A stretch of 64,000 nt of DNA. It comes from Anaerolineae bacterium. GTDB taxonomy: Bacteria; Chloroflexota; Anaerolineae; Anaerolineales; UBA4823. Below, piece by piece: positions 61,318 to 64,000 of this stretch. The notes below the pieces were generated by a model that worked only from the letters and a program-made list of their open reading frames with translations, made no database searches and was not told the DNA's origin. The translations under genes were made by a program, and so were the position numbers. The stretch spans positions 1 through 64,000 of the forward strand of contig QOQU01000013.1 in the NCBI GenBank assembly GCA_003327455.1, in the 5' to 3' direction. Each line of letters begins with the position of its first letter. Positions within the stretch are counted from its first letter, which is position 1.

Positions 61318-62325
61318 CTATCTTTCCTGCTGGCTCTTCGCGGCTGAGATAGACGTATTCTCCAGATTTTTAGCAAACTTTTGTCTGCGTTTACGGTTTA
61401 AATCTTCCATCAAAGTCCTTAGCCGTTCGCCGCCAATCCAAACCATGAAGGCGTAGATCATCCGATGCCAGTGTTTCAGGGCATAAGATGGATCGAAATA
61501 GAGCGCTCTGGCATAATCGCGTAAGGCCAGCGTGGGTTGTTCACCGTCCAGGTAATAACGTGCCTTCAGGCGATACATACCCCCTAGAACCTTACGATGA
61601 TCAGCGGCAATCTTCGGGGCTAAAGATGGCTGAGTAAGGGCCCATTCATACAGGCGTTGAATCTCTGCGCTGAAGCTTACTGCCTGGGCAACGTTTTTCG
61701 CCCGCGGATGCTGGCGGGCGGCTGCCCACAGCGAGGAGACGTGCCGCGTGGAGCTATGAGCGGCAACGCGTACCCATAAATGGTGATCGAGCATATAGTG
61801 ATAACTCTCATCCAGGTAACCAACTTCCTCCACCACCGAGCGACGCAAGAAGACAGCCGGTTGACAGATTACCCGGAAGCGCAGAAATTCTCTCAAACCC
61901 CAATTCCCGAATGACCAGCGGTTGATCGGTCTGTCTGCTTCATCGATTGCAATAGCATCCCCAAAGACCATCCCCAGGGTTGTATCTTCTTGAAATAGCC
62001 GAACAGCCTGGGCGATTGCGCCAGGCAGGTACTGGTCATCCGAATTCAGCCAGGCAACGATCTCCCCATTTGCCCTGCGCAGTCCCTTATTGATTGCTTC
62101 AGCCTGACCATGATCTTTTTCCGAGACCCAATAGGTTAAGTAGGATTGATATTGTCGAATGATCGCCTGGCTGCCATCAGTAGAATCACCATCAATAATC
62201 ATATACTCCAAATCGAACAAATCCCCAAGAGAATCTTGATGGATAACCGATCGAATTGTGCTCTCTAAGTACTCAGCCTGATTGTAAGAAGGGGTGATGA
62301 TACTAACCAGCGGACGCGGGGACAT
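61318..62325 (-). CDS. Family 2 glycosyltransferase
   Basis: 335 residues. GT-A fold opening VSIITPSYNQAEYLESTIRS, the nucleotide-binding IDGDSTDGS, and the metal-binding WLNSDD. LVSEKDHGQAEAINKGL-like EKDHGQAEAINKGL is typical of this GT2 subgroup. It transfers sugars to envelope or secreted glycans; substrate unknown. It starts one base before the upstream GT39 stop end, so the two form an operon. Confidence 0.88.
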   Translation of the reverse strand: MSPRPLVSIITPSYNQAEYLESTIRSVIHQDSLGDLFDLEYMIIDGDSTDGSQAIIRQYQSYLTYWVSEKDHGQAEAINKGLRRANGEIVAWLNSDDQYLPGAIAQAVRLFQEDTTLGMVFGDAIAIDEADRPINRWSFGNWGLREFLRFRVICQPAVFLRRSVVEEVGYLDESYHYMLDHHLWVRVAAHSSTRHVSSLWAAARQHPRAKNVAQAVSFSAEIQRLYEWALTQPSLAPKIAADHRKVLGGMYRLKARYYLDGEQPTLALRDYARALYFDPSYALKHWHRMIYAFMVWIGGERLRTLMEDLNRKRRQKFAKNLENTSISAAKSQQER

Positions 62326-62326
62326 T

Positions 62327-63823
62327 CTATTGCAACGGATGCCTTAAGTCGAAAATCAGATAACCATTCCCCTCCGCAAGCAGGGGATATTTCTCGTAGA
62401 GAGCATTTCTCAGCTCTTCCTGGGATTCAAATTGATTGAGAGCGGTTACCAGAAAGTAATCCATTCCATCGAGACGATTCGTAAAAGTGGTCTCAAAATC
62501 CTTTTCCCGTCCGCGCAAGGCAGCCAGTTCCTGTTCACCACTCGTCTGCCAGAGAGTTACCTTCCGCCAACCATAATACATCAGAGGGTATCCATAGCTC
62601 TGAGTAAGCGCGATAATCCGTCCCTCAGCAGGTAGTAAATTCCCGATTTTCGCCCAATATTGCGGTGCAGCGCGGTTGTCTTCGGCGCGGGCAGTTGTTA
62701 TGCTAATCCAGGCTGGATAAACTACAAGCAAGATAACCCAGAATGCCAAACTCAGCCGCCAGAAGCCTTGCAAGTCCTTCAGCCGCTCGTGAATAATTTC
62801 CGCCAGCGGCGCCAGCGAGATCGCTAAAATCGGCACGAGCTGGATGGAATAATAGCTATGCGTGTACATTTGATAGGGAACGGTGACTCCATAAATAAAA
62901 TAACCGACCCACCACCCCAATAAGAGCGAACGTAAGGGCGTTGATGCTAACCAGATACCCAATAATCCTGAAGCTATCGATGCAAATCCAACCAGATCGC
63001 TGAGGAAAGATAACCAGCGCACATAGAACGCTGGCTCTTTGAGAAGGTAAGCCAGCGAGGCAGTCCAATTGGTAAAATATGCGCCGATATTTCCCTGACG
63101 ATTGGAGAAATAATAAGCAAAGGGAATCGCCGCCATGATTATAGACATTACCCAGAGTTGGAGGTTCTTAATCATCTGCCCAAATTTGTAGCGTCCCAAC
63201 ACCAGAGAGATGGCGGAGGCAGCGACAATATAGCCAGCAACCGGCTTGGTTAGCACCGCTATCCCCGCAGCAACTGCAGAGAAGATCGCCCATCGCCAGG
63301 TAGGGGTTTCCTGCCAGCGCACAAGAGCATAACCAGCCACAATGATCCACATTGTCATCGCTGGGTCGGGTTGAAACACCCGACTTGCCTGCACAGCAAA
63401 AGGCAAGAGAAGCATATAACCCAGAGCAAATAACGCCGCTGCAGGTGTAGTTAACCGCCTGGCAAGAAGAAAAAGGAAAACGGCTCCAATTAACCAAAAC
63501 AAAATACTATAGGCGCGTCCTACCCAAAGCTGTTCGCTGCCGAGAAGACGATAGGTGTAGGCTGTGAGAGTCTCCAGGATCGGCGCTTCAAAACGCCCGG
63601 TGGAGCGGGCAATGGAGAGCGCCAATTCTCGTTTATCCGCCTCGGCATTGGGTAAGATTTGATAATAGATGCTGCGGGCGATAATTGCGCCACGCAATTG
63701 ACGGGATGGATGGTAATCCAGGGGCGGGTCGGTCAGATCGTAAAAGCGTAAAAACGCTGCTCCAGTTAGCATCAGGAGAACAATCCAAAACTCAAGGGAA
63801 AAATAGCGTTTGATTTGATTCAT
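62327..63823 (-). CDS. GT39-like membrane glycosyltransferase
   Basis: 498 residues with about ten membrane segments. The first loop contains DLTDPPLDYHPSRQLRGA, matching the extracytoplasmic acidic loop of PMT/ArnT-type (GT39, GT83) enzymes, where an Asp serves as base. They use polyprenyl-phosphate sugars. It lies between the GT2 gene and a partial gene that overlaps its start codon (ATGA), so all three are one envelope glycosylation operon. Confidence 0.8.
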   Translation of the reverse strand: MNQIKRYFSLEFWIVLLMLTGAAFLRFYDLTDPPLDYHPSRQLRGAIIARSIYYQILPNAEADKRELALSIARSTGRFEAPILETLTAYTYRLLGSEQLWVGRAYSILFWLIGAVFLFLLARRLTTPAAALFALGYMLLLPFAVQASRVFQPDPAMTMWIIVAGYALVRWQETPTWRWAIFSAVAAGIAVLTKPVAGYIVAASAISLVLGRYKFGQMIKNLQLWVMSIIMAAIPFAYYFSNRQGNIGAYFTNWTASLAYLLKEPAFYVRWLSFLSDLVGFASIASGLLGIWLASTPLRSLLLGWWVGYFIYGVTVPYQMYTHSYYSIQLVPILAISLAPLAEIIHERLKDLQGFWRLSLAFWVILLVVYPAWISITTARAEDNRAAPQYWAKIGNLLPAEGRIIALTQSYGYPLMYYGWRKVTLWQTSGEQELAALRGREKDFETTFTNRLDGMDYFLVTALNQFESQEELRNALYEKYPLLAEGNGYLIFDLRHPLQ

Positions 63824-64000
63824 TCTTGAAATCCAAGGGGGAAATTTGTGTAAATCGTCGCAATCCGGTCATCTGTCAAGATGGACAACGTGTTCATTAA
63901 TCGGAGCAACCGCTCGTTGCGATTCAGGTAGTGAAAGACAACCAGATAACTGATTTCGGTTCCTTCCTGGCTGAGCTCAGGTGTCAGCTCGGTGAAATAT
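63820..64000 (-). CDS. Partial C-terminus of a probable membrane glycosyltransferase
   Basis: Only the last 59 codons are visible; the gene runs off the right edge. The visible end reads like the C-terminus of a GT39-type enzyme, with YLVVFHYLNRNERL then TIYTNFPLG before the stop. The TGA stop overlaps the ATG of the next gene, so the two are coupled. The assignment rests on context and a weak resemblance. Confidence 0.4.
   Translation of the reverse strand, partial: YFTELTPELSQEGTEISYLVVFHYLNRNERLLRLMNTLSILTDDRIATIYTNFPLGFQE

Overview
The window is a dense bacterial chromosome segment with short intergenic gaps. It most resembles a member of the Chloroflexota, class Anaerolineae. This is inferred from overall gene style: a GT87/GT39-rich envelope gene set, a very large propeller-type sensor kinase, small secreted proteins ending in an LPLI-like tail, and an hrcA-grpE-dnaK-dnaJ operon behind CIRCE. 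No rRNA or other phylogenetic marker was available to prove it. Several genes appear to use extended -10 promoters (TGnTATAAT-like).

Layout. 0.1-9 kb: a secreted fibronectin-III-like repeat protein, a GT87 membrane glycosyltransferase, a CorA-type metal transporter behind a strongly structured leader, a Ca2+-type P-ATPase and a YwiC-like membrane protein. 9-33 kb: a catabolic-looking island described below. 33-40 kb: NADP isocitrate dehydrogenase, a sensor kinase/response regulator pair and a B12-binding radical SAM enzyme. 40-44 kb: three secreted or lipoprotein genes and a candidate structured RNA. 44-46 kb: a 3-ketosphinganine reductase-like SDR followed at once by a serine palmitoyltransferase-like enzyme. 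46-60 kb: housekeeping genes (recO, tRNA-fMet, trmD, a sugar-type MFS carrier, an RluA-type synthase, hrcA-grpE-dnaK-dnaJ-prmA, pterin dehydratase, tRNA-Gln, glmU, a CBS/CorC protein, cdd). 60-64 kb: a coiled-coil PD-(D/E)XK protein and envelope glycosyltransferases.

The island (about 9.07-33.03 kb) is the most unusual part. It is bounded by two paralogous GntR/UTRA repressor genes reading inward. Each has a good sigma-70-type promoter and a CTGATGAC-type operator just downstream. The plus-strand operon encodes GntR, a DegT/StrS aminotransferase, a fusion of a GH4 glycosidase with a glycerol-1-phosphate-dehydrogenase-like domain, a complete ECF transporter (S, fused A-A', T), an FGGY kinase, a class III aminotransferase, a GlmS-isomerase-like SIS protein, an M20 deacylase and a small SIS protein. 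The minus strand carries a DeoR regulator, a second small SIS protein and a fused E1/E2 2-oxoacid dehydrogenase. A second DegT gene stands alone. A second GntR operon carries another FGGY kinase and a third DegT aminotransferase. Together they suggest uptake of an unknown small amino-sugar or aminocyclitol-like compound by ECF, glycoside cleavage, keto/amino conversion, phosphorylation, isomerisation/deamination and entry into acyl-CoA metabolism. I do not recognise this gene set as a described pathway. The substrate is unknown.

The second notable point is the adjacent KDSR-like and SPT-like pair, which predicts the first two steps of sphingoid-base synthesis.
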